A stretch of 64,000 nucleotides of DNA, taken from assembly GCF_029168945.1 (NCBI RefSeq), contig NC_083610.1, positions 77,801,580 through 77,865,579 on the forward strand. The letters run 5' to 3'. Shown piece after piece: positions 12,125 through 26,379 of this stretch. Made by a program: the position numbers and the translations under genes. Every line of letters begins with the position of its first letter. Position 1 is the first letter of the stretch. The stretch comes from Cannabis sativa. Its lineage: Eukaryota; Streptophyta; Magnoliopsida; Rosales; Cannabaceae. Below the pieces are notes generated by a model. The model was not told where the DNA came from. It saw only the letters and a program-made list of their open reading frames with translations, and searched no databases.

Positions 12125-12180
12125 ACAGAGTCAAGCTGAGTGGTATCCAATACCACGGCCAGAAACCCTAGACATCCCTC

Positions 12181-12696
12181 TCATAACATTTCCCTGACTG
12201 TTAGTACTGAAATTACTAGGATCCGAGATCCCTGAACCAATCCAACAAAAATAAATGGTTCTTCGCCTTCTGGTTGGAAGATTACCATCTTCCTCTTACA
12301 ATCAATACTAGCTGAGTACTTGGACAAGAAATCCATTCCCAGTATAATATCAAAATCCGCTAAACTCATTTCTATTAAATCAACACTCAACTCCCTATCC
12401 TCAATTCTGATCAGCATAGACCTAATCCACCTTTTGTAGATGACTAATTCTCCGTCAGGCAGTAGGGTTCCAAACCCTGATTCATAACTATCGTGCTGTC
12501 TATCCAATTTACTAAAAATTCTGCACGCCACATAAGAATGAGTGGCCCCAAAGTCAAACAACACAGAGAAATAAGAGTTGTTGAACGAGAGCTGACATGT
12601 TACCACTGAAGGGTTGGCTTCTGCATCAGCCTGAGTTATCGCGAACACCCTTGCTGGAGCGGGTTTTACTGCAGTCTTTAGTTCTTCAGGAAGCAT
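12181..12696 (-). pseudogene. gypsy aspartic protease region
   Basis: A 171-codon open block holds the pepsin-like motif VLFDFGATHSYV (residues 45-56) and the downstream hydrophobic ILGMDFL typical of chromovirus proteases. The family motif is D-S/T-G; here it reads D-F-G, so the residue after the catalytic Asp has changed to Phe. The upstream end joins the gag zinc-knuckle region and the downstream end is cut by stops before the RT. Confidence 0.8.
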
Positions 12697-12699
12697 CCC

Positions 12700-13847
12700 T
12701 GCCCTTTACACTCCCTGAAATGATGCTTTTTACAACTAGGGTACTCTGGGTAAGTGTATCGGGTTTCGGAGCCACCTTGACGATTATCTCGACTCTGGTT
12801 CCCTCAGAACCTCTTGTTCTGACCTGAGCCACTGGATGCAGTAGGTGCCTTTCTTTTCTGATTAGTGGCCGAGCCACTGCCTCCCCTACTACAGCCTAAT
12901 GTAGGAGGAGTAAGAGCTCCACCAACATCTGGAGTCCCTCGAGACTCTAAGGATTCGGAGTCCCTCGAGACTCTAAGGTCCTCTCCACTGCGCCCTCAGC
13001 TCGCAGTGCCTTACCTACCATATCAGCATAGGTGGTGTTGCCATCGGTAGTGATCATTAAGTCGTGTCTGATCTTTGCATTCAACCCATCTAGGTATTTC
13101 TCTTTCTTGTTGAAATCGGTTGGCACGATTCCTGAGGCCAATCTTGCCAAGCGATCAAACTAAGTCGTGTATTCAGTAACACTCATGTTTTCTTTCTGAG
13201 TCAGCTGAGTGAATTCTTTTCTTTTTACGCTTCTAACTGCCTCATTGTAATATTTTGCATTGAACAGTTCTTAAAACTTTTCCCAAGTCATCGTAGTAAC
13301 ATCCTGAGTCAGGGACACCATGTCCCACCATACCAGAGCGTCTTCTTGAAATTGAAAGGTGGCACAGGCCACCCTATCATTACCGGTGATGCCCATAAAA
13401 TTCAAGATTCTAGTTTTTACTGTTAGCCATTTCTCGGCTTTCATGACATCGGGACCTCCCAAGAAAACTGGAGGCGCCTGCTTATGGAACCTTTCATACA
13501 GGGGTTCCATTCGGTTCACTGCAGCTACAGGTCCTACCTGCACAGCAGGGGTAAGAGCTACTGGTATTTCTGGAGCAGGGATTGCACGAGCACCCTGCTG
13601 TCTCAAACGCCAGATCTCTTCATCTTGTTCATTAATCCTGGCTTGCATTTCTGCAAACCTGTTTTAACAATCCTGGGCAGCTTGGGCAGCTTGAGCAGCC
13701 TGTGGCGGGTTAGCCTCACCCCGGCCACGTGCCCTGCCTCTAGGACCTCTACCTCGGCCACGGATATTAAGGGGGATATGAAACTCCCTCACCACCACTG
13801 GATCCAACTGAATTACCCTGGCTCCTGGTGTTTTGCCTGGCATCCAT
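12700..13847 (-). pseudogene. gypsy gag
   Basis: A start ATG (complement of 13845-13847) precedes an RG-rich N-terminus broken by an early stop. The central block 13271-13648 carries the capsid (retrotransposon gag) pattern with RFHKQAPPVFLGG, AEKWL and FQFQEDALVWWD. The part at 12947-13150 continues the capsid domain (FNKKEKYLDGL). Around 12710-12760 a decayed Cys/His cluster, CKKHHFRECKGQGC, stands at the zinc-knuckle position. There are at least three frame breaks. Confidence 0.78.
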
Positions 13848-13877
13848 ACTATTTAAAACAGCCTATGTAACCAAGAG

Positions 13878-15490
13878 TTTTTTTTTTTTTTTGAACAAGA
13901 AGAAGATCTTTATTCAAACAGACAAAACAAACAAGCAAACAACACCAGCTGCAGACCGAAATCTGCCATTAAACCAGCTGGAAATTACATTAAAAATGTG
14001 ATTATGTAGCTTCCCTTTTCCCCCATTACAACCAATTAAACATCTATATTTTACACAAGATTTGATCTCTCTACTTAAGGTGCTAGCTGTCTTACAACTC
14101 AACTCAAAAATGCAACTATTTCTGTTTGTCCAAACCATGTAAAGGGTAGCCAAAATGACAGCATTGGTGATTCTTCCCTGCAAGTTGACAGCAGCCTTTG
14201 AGAACCAACAGCTGAAGTCGATTGGCCAATCAATATGGCCAAACCATTTGGTAATCTCATCAACCAGATTGCGAGTAAAGCAGCAGGTTACAAATAGATG
14301 CTGGTGCGATTCATTTTCCCTACAGCAGACCGGGCACAGAGGAGAAGAGATTGGCATAAATCGGCTTAGATTGTCCCTGGTTAGCAGCTGATTATTCACT
14401 ATTTGCCATCCTATGAACCTATGCTTTGGAACAATCATTCTATTCCAAATGTTCCTTGCATACTCAATCTTTTGAGCTTGAATAAAAGAGAGATAAAAGA
14501 GTTTAGCACTAAACTTACCTCTTTTAATACCAGCAGTGACTATTGTTTCATTGACAGTTGAACGAAGACGAAGTAATTTTTTGAAGTACCAGCTCGCATC
14601 TTGCTTGAATTCAACTGTCCAAAAGCTCAGCCCTCTCAGATAGATTGCATCAATCCATCTAACCCAAAGGTTATCCTGTTTACTAGATGTAGCCCAGATA
14701 TACATTGCCATAAGCGCTATATTCCAAGCCTTACCTTCTCTAAAGCCAAGGCCTCCTGCATTCTTGGGGAGACAAACTTTTTCCCAAGAAGGAATAAGAA
14801 GTTTGCTTCTGTTTCCCACAGAACCCCAGAGAAAATCTCTGCAACATTTGTCAATAGCCGCCGTAATTTTCTGAGGAAGCAAAAATAAGCCCATCCAATA
14901 ATTCCTGATCCCCAACAAAATCGAATGAATCAATTGAGCCGTTCCGGCAAACGAGAGATTCCTACTAGCCCAAGTGTGTAAATTCTTGTGCAGTTTGTCT
15001 AAAATGATACCACAATCAGCAGATCGCCACTTGGTTGGTCTAAGATTCACCCCGAGGTACTTCATAGGGAAAGAACCCTCTTCCATTTGTAAGATGTTGG
15101 CAAGTCTCTGTTTGCTGGCATTTGGAATACCCCCAAAAAACACCGTTGACTTGTCTTTGTTAGCAACCAGGCCCGTTGCTTCACTAAACCGATTGAAGGC
15201 ATTTTTTCACCATCTGAACAGACTTGTCATTGCCTTTGCAGAAAATAATGAGATCGTCTGCAAAACACAGGTTGACAAGGCCTAAGGATTTGCACAACGG
15301 GTGAAAACCAAACCCTTTCTTCTTAGAACATTGAATAAGAAGTCTGGTTAAGTATTCCATTATAATAACAAAGAGAAGCGGGGACATCGGGTCCCCTTGA
15401 CGAAGGCCTTTTTCACCTTTAAACGACCCTTGGATTCTTCCATTAAGCAGAAGGGCATAAGAAGCTCCGTGAAGAGTTAGTCTGGTCAAA
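13878..15490 (-). mobile_element. 5'-truncated L1-type LINE
   Basis: A run of 15 T at 13878-13892 is the poly(A) tail of a minus-strand LINE. Upstream on the minus strand lie two open blocks: 15184-15489, with RT motifs GLRQGDPMSPLLF and the catalytic FADD (residues 76-79), and 13914-15143 (409 codons), with the end of the RT (MKYLGVNL) and a zf-RVT-like cysteine region (PLCPVCCRENESHQHLFVTC). The two are separated by a frameshift between 15144 and 15183. The element starts inside the RT, so the N-terminal half, including the endonuclease, is missing, as is usual for 5'-truncated insertions. It sits between the gypsy LTR and gag, so it is younger than that element. I could not find a clear target duplication. 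Confidence 0.88.
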
Positions 15491-15710
15491 TCGTGATCAA
15501 ATAAAAACTTACTAATTGCCGCTTATTTGGAAATTAAAAATATGCGCCTATTCTACTATCAGGCTACTAACATGCTTCCTAACAGACTTTTCTTAAATCA
15601 TATTATTAAAATAAATTACTAAAGCAATAAAAGCTTACTGAACCGTGAAACGAGCTGATCACTGATGATGATTGTACATGTCGTAACAATCTTCGAAAGA
15701 CAACCTGGCG

Positions 15711-15722
15711 GCTCTGATACCA
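15711..15722 (-). other. gypsy primer-binding site, initiator tRNA-Met type
   Basis: On the minus strand TGGTATCAGAGC lies three bases inside the LTR. It is a perfect match to the common plant initiator tRNA-Met binding site and fixes both the direction of the element and the inner LTR edge at 15726. Confidence 0.88.
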
Positions 15723-15725
15723 AAT

Positions 15726-17589
<1,864 letters not shown>

Positions 17590-18585
17590 AAACATGCAAA
17601 ATTATGAGATTCCATATATGACATATAAAATGCACACTACTACAAAAAGGAGTTTTTGCTTCAGTTTTAAAGTGACACATAAACATTTTGTCTCGGTTAA
17701 GGTAATCGACGCAATAATCATAGACGCAAATAGTCATATTTTTTGCTTCATTTTAGAACCGACACAAAATATTTTTTGCTTCAGTTCATAACTGAAGCAA
17801 ATAGTAGTACACCGATGCTAATTGGCTTTTTTCTTCGGTTATGAACCGAAGCAAAAGAATTTTAAAAAAAAATCTGAACCAATATTGCACCACCACCACT
17901 ACCACACTATTACAACCCAACAACAACGTGCATTCACAATAGATCCAAGTAGCAAAGAAAGTAAAAGAATATATATGAAACCCCGTTCAAGTGAAGCTTA
18001 GAAAATTAATGCATTACCCTACCAATTAGAAAGAGCATTATATTATGAGAAAGAAAACTATCAATCATTATTTAGACATATATATATATATATATCACTA
18101 TAAAATCAAAAAAAAATATAAAACCCATCATAGGAAAATGGGCAAGAACACAGCTATTATTAAATAAAGATTCAATAAATAAACTAACAAAACTAGAACA
18201 CAATTAGTATTTTGTTTCTTGAGTTATGTATTTTCTTTTCAATTTTTGAAAAAGTAACAAAATTTAATAAATAATCTAACAAACAAATAATCAAACATAC
18301 AACTCAATCTGAATATAGAACCAATTAATAAATTTGTAGACACAGTCAATGAATCATGTATGTGGTAATTTGATCAAGTATATTAATTACTTATCACAAC
18401 TAAACTGATACTTTTTTCTTCTATTTTGTAGGGCAAATTTGATTTTATATACTTATAAAACTAAAAAAATTTATTCTTAAACCAATACCTTTAAAACTAA
18501 CAAAACTATGACACTTTTCTCAAAACTCCAAAAATACTCCTCTCATAATTTAAACTCTTTCTCTCTCCTTCCCTCAAACTCTCTC

Positions 18586-18716
<131 letters not shown>

Positions 18717-18781
18717 CCACAACCGCCCACCAACAAATCGCCCCCAACCCTCACCAACACCTCCGACCACCCGCACCAAAT

Positions 18782-18890
18782 CACCCAAACGCCGCACCCC
18801 CTCTCTCGGACCACCCAAACGCCGCACCAAATCACCCCCTCTCTCGGACCACCCAAACGCCGCACCCCCTCTCTCGGACCACCACCACGG
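18782..18890. repeat. GC-rich minisatellite
   Basis: Three imperfect copies of a unit built from cacccaaacgccgcacc and ctctctcggaccac follow one another directly after the CT run. The local base composition is far richer in GC than the surroundings. Confidence 0.8.
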
Positions 18891-18998
18891 CTCACCTCCA
18901 CCACCTCCGACCCTGCCCCCCTCTCTCGGACCAGCCCCACTCTCTCTTCCTCTCTCTGAAATCGAAAACAAAAAAAAAGAAAAAAAAAAAAAAGGCCT

Positions 18999-19287
18999 GT
19001 GTCCGATGGTCACCATGGGGTCCGACCAATCGGACCCATCGGACCCCATGGTCTGACCATCGGACCCCCCTCTCTCTTCGTTTCTCTTAAACCGAATGAA
19101 GAAAAAAAGAAAAAGAAAAAGCCCCAGGTCCGATGGTCAGAACATGGGGTCCGATGGGTCCTATCGGACCCCATGGTCCGACCATCGGACCCCCCTCTCT
19201 CTTCGTCTCTCTCAAACCGAATGAAAAAAAAATCCCCAAGTCCGATGGTCGGACCATGGGGTCCGATTGGTCGGACCATCGGACCTG
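18999..19287. repeat. three-copy hairpin minisatellite (gtccgatggtc family)
   Basis: Three cores, 19001-19066, 19127-19191 and 19240-19286, are each strongly self-complementary and built from gtccgatggtc, ccatgggg and their complements. The first two copies are separated from the next by a spacer holding ctctctcttcg, aaaccgaatga and an A-rich run. Each core could form a hairpin with a stem of 20-30 bp. Confidence 0.85.
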
Positions 19288-20799
19288 GGGTGTGGGATGC
19301 CGAGATAGAGAGAGAAAGAGAGATGTTGTGAGAGTTTGAGGGGTATTTTTGAGGTTTTGAGAAAAGTGTCATATTTTTGTTAGTTTAAAATGTATTGGTT
19401 TAAGAATAAAATATTTTAGTTTTTTAAGTATAGAAAATCAAATTTCCCTTTTGTAGAAGACTAATTAATAGTTATCTAATTTTGTGAACAAATTTACACA
19501 CGAGCTTATTAAAATTAACTATCTATAAAAATAATGTTCAATTCAGTTTCAAGGATGGTTGTTCAATTAACATGGTGTTAGAGAATAATTTTCTTTGAGT
19601 AAGAGTTAAAAACTTAGTACAGCTTTCTTATATTATTTTACAACTTCTATCATCTCTTACATTGCATGTAGATAGATAGATAATAATTATATATATATGG
19701 ATTATTTTTCAATGGGTATTACCCATGAATGGTTACTAAATAAATTTAACTATAAATATTAATTTTAAAAATATCAAACCATCGAATTTTAATCTAATAA
19801 CGAATAATAAAATCACAAATTTAAATTTCTATGCTTAATTTAACTACTTAATTAAAAAAATATCAAAAAATATCTCTTTTTATACTATATCAAAAATATG
19901 TTCATACAAAAATATTTAACTCAAACTTAACTTTTTCTTTTTTTTATTTTTTTTGCTAAAAAACTTTTTTTTTAATATTTTTTTTACTGATGGAATAATC
20001 TCAGCCAATATGATATAAAAATGTGAAATTTTTTTAATTACATTGAAAAATTAAGCATAAAAACTTAAAATTTTATAATTTTACCCATTTATAAGTAATA
20101 CTTATTAAGAGTGCACCTATATATATATAGTTAATTCTGGAATAATGGTTGGCTAACACAATTAGGAAAGCTTGGAAATATGTCCACTCACTCTTATACC
20201 ACGTGCCTTATAGCTTAGTGTGCTAGTTTATTTTGGCCATGGGAGGGCCATAATAAGAGACATTAGTACTCTAGTTTGTTAATTGTTATGTGATAAGAAT
20301 TGAAGAGGTTGTTAGGCACTAGTGGATTAATATTTTATTGATAATGTAGGTGAGGAAAATAGCATGAAAATTTATAATTTTTCCTTACCTACATTTATGC
20401 TTTATTTTATAACCGACGCAATAGGTGAAAGAAAAAGTATTTCAGCAATTTATGTGTCATTTTAAAACCGACGGTATAAATTTTTAGTGACAATTTTGAA
20501 ATGGCACAAATAATTTTGCGTAATTTCCAAACTGATGCAGAAGATAAAAAATAAGAGTGTATATTTTGTGTCAGTTTTTAAATAAAGATAATTATTTTTT
20601 GCGTCATTTAAAAACCGATACTAATAAAAAACTATTTGCGACTATGGCATATACGTCAGTTTTTTAAACTGACATAAATTCCTTAAATGACACTTATAAA
20701 CTGACGAAAATGGTACTTTTTCTAGTAGTGTGCTCATCTCTGCAATTTTCAGTAGCATAATTCAACACCTATATCATCAATTTCTGTTGCAATTGGTGC

Positions 20800-21298
20800 T
20801 GCCCTTTCCCAACCGTGGCAGCCTCCTCCCCCATATAAACTGAAGCTCAATGTTGACATAGCTATTGACACTTCTACAAACAAAATGGGAGTTGGTGCGT
20901 TAGTTCGGGACTCTTTTAGACAGGTTTTGGCTGCTCTTTCACAACCTTTAATGGGTAGCTTATGGCCTCAAGAAAGGGAAGTTAAAGCTCTTTTCCATAG
21001 CCTTATTTGGGCTAGTTCTTTACACTTAAATTTAGATTATGTCGAAACTGACTCGCTGCTATTGGCTAACGTTATAAATCATTTGACATGTAGCCTTTCA
21101 TCTTTCCAAGACTTAGTGGTTGATGTTCAATATCAATTGTCCTCTCTCTCTTTAGTTTGTGTTTCCCATGTTAGGCGGGATGCGAATCAAGCCGCTCATG
21201 GTTTGGCTAAACAAGTTTTAATGTTGGACAATGAATGTATTTGGATAGGGGAAATTTTCTCTGTCATTTTCTCTTTTGTTGTAAATGACTATTCTTAA
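20800..21298 (+). pseudogene. LINE RNase H-like (RVT_3) 3' fragment
   Basis: An open frame continuing upstream of the Met at 20885 to about 20813 reads WQPPPPYKLKLNVDIAID, the usual entry to the RNase H-like domain at the C-terminus of plant LINE ORF2. It then shows VGALVRDSFRQVLAAL, KALFHSLIWA, ETDSLLLANVI and VRRDANQAAHGLAKQ. The stop at 21296-21298 is followed by an A-rich stretch. Only this tail remains. It begins close to the right end of the CACTA element. Confidence 0.85.
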
Positions 21299-22187
21299 TT
21301 TATAATAGCAGATTTTTCAAAAAAATAAAAATTGTTGGGTTTTAATATTTCTTTTTATATAATAATATGTGTATATATTAATATTATATATTTTAAATGA
21401 ATAAAATACATTAAAATTTGAAAAAAAAAATAATGATGTTATTTAAAAAAGTTGATGATGATGTAATAAAAAAATTAAATTAAAATTATAAAAATATAAA
21501 GAGGGTTATTTTATTTTAATTGTGTGGATATTGGACTTATTTTCAATTTGCTCATTGCCCAATTAATATATTGGACAGTTTATATTTTTATTTGGTTTTT
21601 TTGTTTGTATTTTTCATCAAATTTTTCAATTTGGTTTGGGCAAGATTATTCGGTTGACCAGTTTACAAAAATTTATACATTTTAATAAAAACTGGTCTCA
21701 TCAATGAAACAATTAAGTATCGAGTTTTACATATTTTATATTACTAATTGTTTGCAAAATGACACTTTGTTCATAATCACAATACTCTTATTAATGTTGC
21801 TAAACTTGCAGTCTAATTATTTAAAATTTCCTAATAAGATAGACTCAAAAACAAAGATGCCAATAAATAAGGATGCTACCCAATTTGATTACAGCCCAAG
21901 TTGGCGCACTTAGGTTCCCGTCGCACTCCCACATTATTAATTAATACATCTCAAAATAACAATGCTTATACGAAAAATAAAAATAAAAAACTTGAAGCAA
22001 CAGCAATGCTTATATTTTAAGCGTGATAGGGAGATTATTATTATTATTTCTCACATGTTCTTGTGTTTTTATATTTAACTAAAGAAAATTAGTTACGATA
22101 TAATTCTCTCAACAACTAAGAGGCCCACTCACACTGTATGAGTACGTGACACGTGGCTCGTCTAATTAGAAAGAAAGAAGAAAATTA
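21299..22187. other. AT-rich interval, no gene seen
   Basis: No domain, terminal repeat or convincing frame is visible. The 69-codon frame at 21704 has no recognisable motif and AT-driven composition. TTA at 22185-22187 is the left target duplication of the next MITE. Confidence 0.55.
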
Positions 22188-22489
22188 GTGCATGCTTGGC
22201 ATCATAACTAAAAAATTATTTTTTATTTTTTGAAAGCAATTTGAATTGTTTGACCTTATTTTTTTAAAACAGTTTTCAGAAAACAAATTTACGAAAAAAC
22301 AAGAATTTTGAAAACAACAAAATGTTGTTTCTTGTTTTAAAAACCAATTCACTTTTAATCAATATTGTTTTTAAAAAATACTAACCAAACGTGACTTGTA
22401 TTTTAAAAACTTCAAAAACTATTTTTTGTTCTCATTTTTTAAAATAACTTTTTGAAAACAAAAAACAAAAAACAATACCAAACATGCTC
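22188..22489. mobile_element. Tourist-like MITE, 302 bp
   Basis: The ends GTGCATGCTTGGCAT (left) and, on the other strand, GAGCATGTTTGGTAT (right) form an imperfect inverted repeat. Flanking TTA at 22185-22187 and 22490-22492 gives the 3-bp duplication of PIF/Harbinger elements. The body is rich in A and T runs able to fold back (tttttgaaaac and its complement). Non-coding. Confidence 0.75.
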
Positions 22490-22526
22490 TTAGCATACCA
22501 CTAACCTTAAAGCATTCAAATAGTAT

Positions 22527-23200
22527 TAGGGTTGTTCATCCGATCCAATCCCCACTTTTTTGTTAAACAACATCCAATCCGCACTAAGTGCGGATTTCAT
22601 TTTTTGGATCCAATCCAATCCGCACAATAGCTCAAATCCAATCCAATCCGCAAAAGTGCGGATTGGATCAGTTACTTTGGATTGGTTACTTTTTAATATT
22701 AAATTATTTAATATTTATGAAAAAAAATATTTTTTTTTCACATAACTAGCAACAAAATAAAACAAATTATAGTTATTTTATGTCTCCAACAACACATTAA
22801 ATAAATAAAATAACAAATAACAAATTCAAAGGAAGAAAAAAAATTGTATATATAAAAAAATATTTAATTTTCTTTTAAATTGTACGTAGAAAAAAAAATA
22901 TATAAGAATAGAATATATATTTTATCTATAAAGTTTTACAATATAATTATATTATATGTATTAGACTTTTAAATTAGTATTTTCTTTACATTAAAATATT
23001 ATTTGTATACATAATTTTTTAATTTTGTTATAAATATGTTTGGATTGGATTGGATCGGTTACTTTTACATGTCAATCAACATCCAATCCGCACAAATGCG
23101 GATTTTGAATTTTCCAATCCAATCCAATTCGCACTTTGTGGATTGGATTGGATTGGATCGTGCGGATTGGATTGGATCGGCTATTTTATGAACACCCCTA
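22527..23200. mobile_element. hAT-like MITE, 674 bp
   Basis: The element opens TAGGGTTGTTCAT and closes ATGAACACCCCTA, an inverted repeat of the hAT TAGGG type. A perfect 8-bp duplication, aatagtat, flanks it at 22519-22526 and 23201-23208. Both ends carry many copies of ATCCAATCC, GGATTGG and the palindrome-like core TCCGCAC...GTGCGGA as subterminal repeats. There is no transposase. A truncated relative lies at 59150-59319. Confidence 0.88.
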
Positions 23201-23208
23201 AATAGTAT

Positions 23209-23623
23209 CATTCTTTAGAAGTACTAAATATTTCTACATCAGTTAAACATATAATATTTTATTTTATTTTTCTTTCAAATTATTTTTGACACGCTTACTT
23301 TTAAAAATACTACAATAGTGTAGCACCTTTCACTAATACTATAATTACAATCTCACACATTATTATATATAAAAAAAATTCTTTATTAAATTATTGTATA
23401 TATTTTACTTTTAATTTTTTTATTTAAAAAAATATAACATCAATATCATTATGTAACATCAATATAAATTTTAAGAATAACATTCTTTTATCTCTAATGT
23501 TATAGTATTTTTATATTTTATCAAACATCCTCCACAATATAATCATTGGAGATGCTCTTACATGTCACTCCAACAAAATCGTAATTACAATTAATAAAGA
23601 AGGAAAAAAAAATTAAAAAAGTC

Positions 23624-23660
<37 letters not shown>

Positions 23661-23775
23661 GTGAGTGAGTGCCTCAAACTTTTGCTCCCTTATAATTGGC
23701 ATAGTTTACCATTTGCTAAGTTATTTTATTGTGAGATCTTGACACTCAGACATATCGCGGTTACTCCGGGATGAG
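23209..23775. repeat. AT-rich interval with (AAT)n microsatellite
   Basis: An AAT trinucleotide repeat of 12 units is at 23624-23660. The rest of the interval shows no gene or terminal repeat. Confidence 0.8.
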
Positions 23776-23779
23776 ACTT

Positions 23780-24215
23780 TGTTGGGTTTGGTAGCGTGAT
23801 TCGTGACAGTGCAGGGGTTGTTTGGGTGGCTTGGGGTGATGGTAATTTTAGTGTTGTGGTTGCAGAACTTTTGGCTCTCCGTCTGGGCCTTCGTTGGCTA
23901 TTTGAGTTGGGGTTTAAGATTTCAAAAGCTGAAATAGATTCTTTATGTGTTTGTAATTAGGTGAATTATCTAAGTTCTAATTTTGCTTTCAAATATATTA
24001 TTAATGAAATTGTTTTTTTTTTAACTACTATTAGTGGTAGTTCGTGTCAAGTTATTTCGTGTAATATAGATGGCGTGGCTCACACACTAATAAAATCTAT
24101 TACTAGCTTGATAACAGTTATTGTTTGAGTTGATATTTGTCCTAAATTTATTAATGCTATTGTAACAGTTATTTGGTTCGTTAATAAAATGATACTTTCT
24201 TTAAAAAAGAAAATG
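23780..24215 (+). pseudogene. LINE RNase H-like (RVT_3) relic
   Basis: Translated patches GSVIRDSAGVVWVAWGDGN, AELLALRLGLRWLFELGF and AEIDSLCVC follow the RNase H-like domain of plant LINEs, with a stop after the last. The 3' end, taataaaatgatactttc followed by an A-rich run near 24205, matches the tail region of such elements. It is more decayed than the copy at 20800. Confidence 0.75.
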
Positions 24216-25122
24216 TTCACAAGTGGTAGTAGTATGGCCTATATTACTAAACGGGTGCTTCTATTTTGAAAACAATTTTGTAAATACGGATCGAATTGCT
24301 CCATTTATACACCTTTAACTAAAATTAGTTAATAATGCTTCTCCTTTATTATTTTTTTATTAAATTATTATTAATGTTGTGAGTAAAAATTTAAATAACT
24401 TTATTTACATTTAATCTTATTAATTTTTTTTCCTCATACCTGTTGCATGTAAGTGTAGGGTAAGTCACCGTCTAAACGAAAATAAATATCTCATATATCA
24501 CATAAAATGAAAACACGTGGCATAATTTAATTGAGAGAAACCGAAGGTTGTGAGACAATAAAAAATAGTGATGATGAGGATACAATATCTAGACATCACC
24601 TTTTATCATTAGTTAGTTATTATATTTATGAAACTTATTATATTATATAAATACAATTATAAAAATGGATACTTAGTTATAGTAATTAACATATGAAATT
24701 TAGGAGAATATTAGTATTTCTCAATTTTAATTGGTACACGAATCCATCCACTGCTGTGCTGCAGCTTAATGCTTATCGTTTGGACCAAGACCCAAAATTT
24801 GGATAAGTTGAGTTGTGATAAAGGTAAGGATAAGAGAAATTAATACCCCCATTTTGGTAATTTAAGGTCCCATACTTATACCAGAAACCATTTCCAAGAA
24901 AAGAAGAAGATATAATGACTTATAATTTGCGGCAATAACACGCACTACTACTACTAGTATTGTACTCTTCGTTTGCTTAAATTTTAACCAAACCAAACCT
25001 TTCTTTTTCGTTTTCCTTAAATACCCCTACCACGGACCTATTTACTTATTGCCAAAGACAAATTAAGTTAATTAATTAATTAGTACTACATATTTACTCT
25101 GCTCTGCAGTGATTGATTATAT
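24216..25122 (+). other. 5' region of the membrane-protein gene
   Basis: AT-rich and without coding signals. It holds the putative promoter of the gene at 25123. A trinucleotide cluster ctactactacta lies near 24945 and a pyrimidine-rich run (cctttctttttcgttttcctt) near 25000. No transposon ends are recognisable. Confidence 0.5.
25017..25023 (+). promoter_or_regulatory. possible TATA box
   Basis: ttaaata lies about 105 bases before the start codon after a pyrimidine-rich run. Start of transcription would fall near 25050, leaving a leader of about 70 bases. Only position and composition support it. Confidence 0.3.
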
Positions 25123-25461
25123 ATGGCGGTTTCTGATGCGGTGGTGGCGAACTTGACGACGATTTACGTGATAGTTATCGCGTTAATAAAGGGTTATGGT
25201 ATAATACTGGGGCGGAGCTTCAGTGGTGTGATTGTTCTGATTGTATCCACAGTGTTAGTGATATTGATTCTAATAGGAACGCTTACTTGGGATATGTCAC
25301 GCAAAGCGGCCACCTACGCTTTCTCCACTCATCATCATCCTCATCATCATGTTCATGAGATTTGCAAGGGTGGAATCTGCTGGCACGGCGTAGCCGTACA
25401 ATCGCCGGCTTCTCAGCTCCGGTTTAGGCTACCCCACCAACTACCTACTTATCCCAATTAA
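25123..25461 (+). CDS. small two-helix membrane protein, function unknown
   Basis: A 112-residue open frame with balanced codon use and higher GC than its surroundings, unlike every transposon-derived frame here. Residues ~10-30 (TTIYVIVIALIKGYGIILG) and ~34-57 (FSGVIVLIVSTVLVILILIG) form two hydrophobic helices joined by a short loop. A TWDMSRKAATYAF segment follows, then a His-rich stretch (residues 68-77) and a C-terminal tail HEICKGGICWHGVAV with two Cys and a further SPASQLRFRLP. The helices suggest an integral membrane protein with an exposed tail; His and Cys could bind a metal, but that is inference. No intron is needed. I recognise the general type from unnamed plant proteins but cannot give a family or symbol. 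It is the only plausible host gene that is intact in this window. Confidence 0.8.
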   Translation: MAVSDAVVANLTTIYVIVIALIKGYGIILGRSFSGVIVLIVSTVLVILILIGTLTWDMSRKAATYAFSTHHHPHHHVHEICKGGICWHGVAVQSPASQLRFRLPHQLPTYPN

Positions 25462-25652
25462 TTTGTAAACTATATACATATAAGAAGAAAGAGAAGAGGC
25501 ATGGATTTTCAGAAAGATTTGGTTTTCATTTTAATTCACACGCTGCAATATATGTATGTATATAGTATAGATATAATTTGTAGGTTTGGGCTTCATGTGT
25601 TTGATTTTATGACTGTGAGAGTAAGGTGTGACTCTCTGCAAATGAAAATAGA

Positions 25653-25658
25653 AATAAA
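25653..25658 (+). terminator. putative polyadenylation signal
   Basis: aataaa lies 192 bases after the stop codon of the membrane-protein gene, followed by tattgtac and a T-rich stretch (25682-25695), a reasonable plant 3' end. Confidence 0.45.
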
Positions 25659-26379
25659 AATATTGTACATAATACTACTGTTCTGTTTTTTTTTTTGTTT
25701 AGTTATGAATTGTTTTCATATGTAAAAAATAATATTTATACACACTGTTAACTTTTAAGGATTAATTAATTGGCTAGTTAATTGGGAAACTAGGGAAGCA
25801 TACACTCAAGCTAGCTAGGAATATAAGTTGGTTACCAAATTAAATTAATTATAAGTTCTCAAAGAAATATTTTATATTTGTGTAAAACTCTTCTTCTTCT
25901 TCTTCATTTGGCCAAAAGAAACTCTTTCTTTTTATAAATTGTAAACCTTCTGATCTTTTCTTTTTAAAAGATAGAAATGACTGTAACACTGTAACACTAA
26001 CTTTTCTTTAAAGATAGCTCTCAGTCTCACTTGGTCCTCGGGACGGGACTGTCTATGCTACTAAGGAGTGGGGCAAGGATTTTATTCCCAATTTTCTTCA
26101 TAAGAAATGTAACTTTTTTTATTAAAAAAAATGTTTAGTAATAATGACAACGTTAAGAAAAATCTATTAAATAGAAACAAGAGAAAATTTTACTATGAGA
26201 TTTTAAAAGTTATTTATTTAAATATGGCACTTTTAAGTTTGATTAATTTATATGGTATTTTTTTTATTTTTATGGTATTTAATATGCCATAAATATGCAA
26301 ATTAGGTTTTCAAATCCCATATTTAATGTTTTTATTTGTTTAGACAGTTTTATTTGTCACTGATGCCGAAAAAGTCGCC
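25659..26379. other. AT-rich interval, no gene seen
   Basis: No convincing gene. Around 26225-26330 the motif atatggtatt recurs in both orientations together with caaatcccatat, which also appears at about 30527 beyond the Helitron. The Helitron may therefore have landed in an older repeat. Confidence 0.5.

Noticed and set aside
13359..13870. Plus-strand frames over gag
   Set aside because: Shadows of the minus-strand gypsy gag, whose motifs are clear.
14155..15285. Plus-strand frames over the LINE
   Set aside because: Shadows of the minus-strand LINE ORF2.
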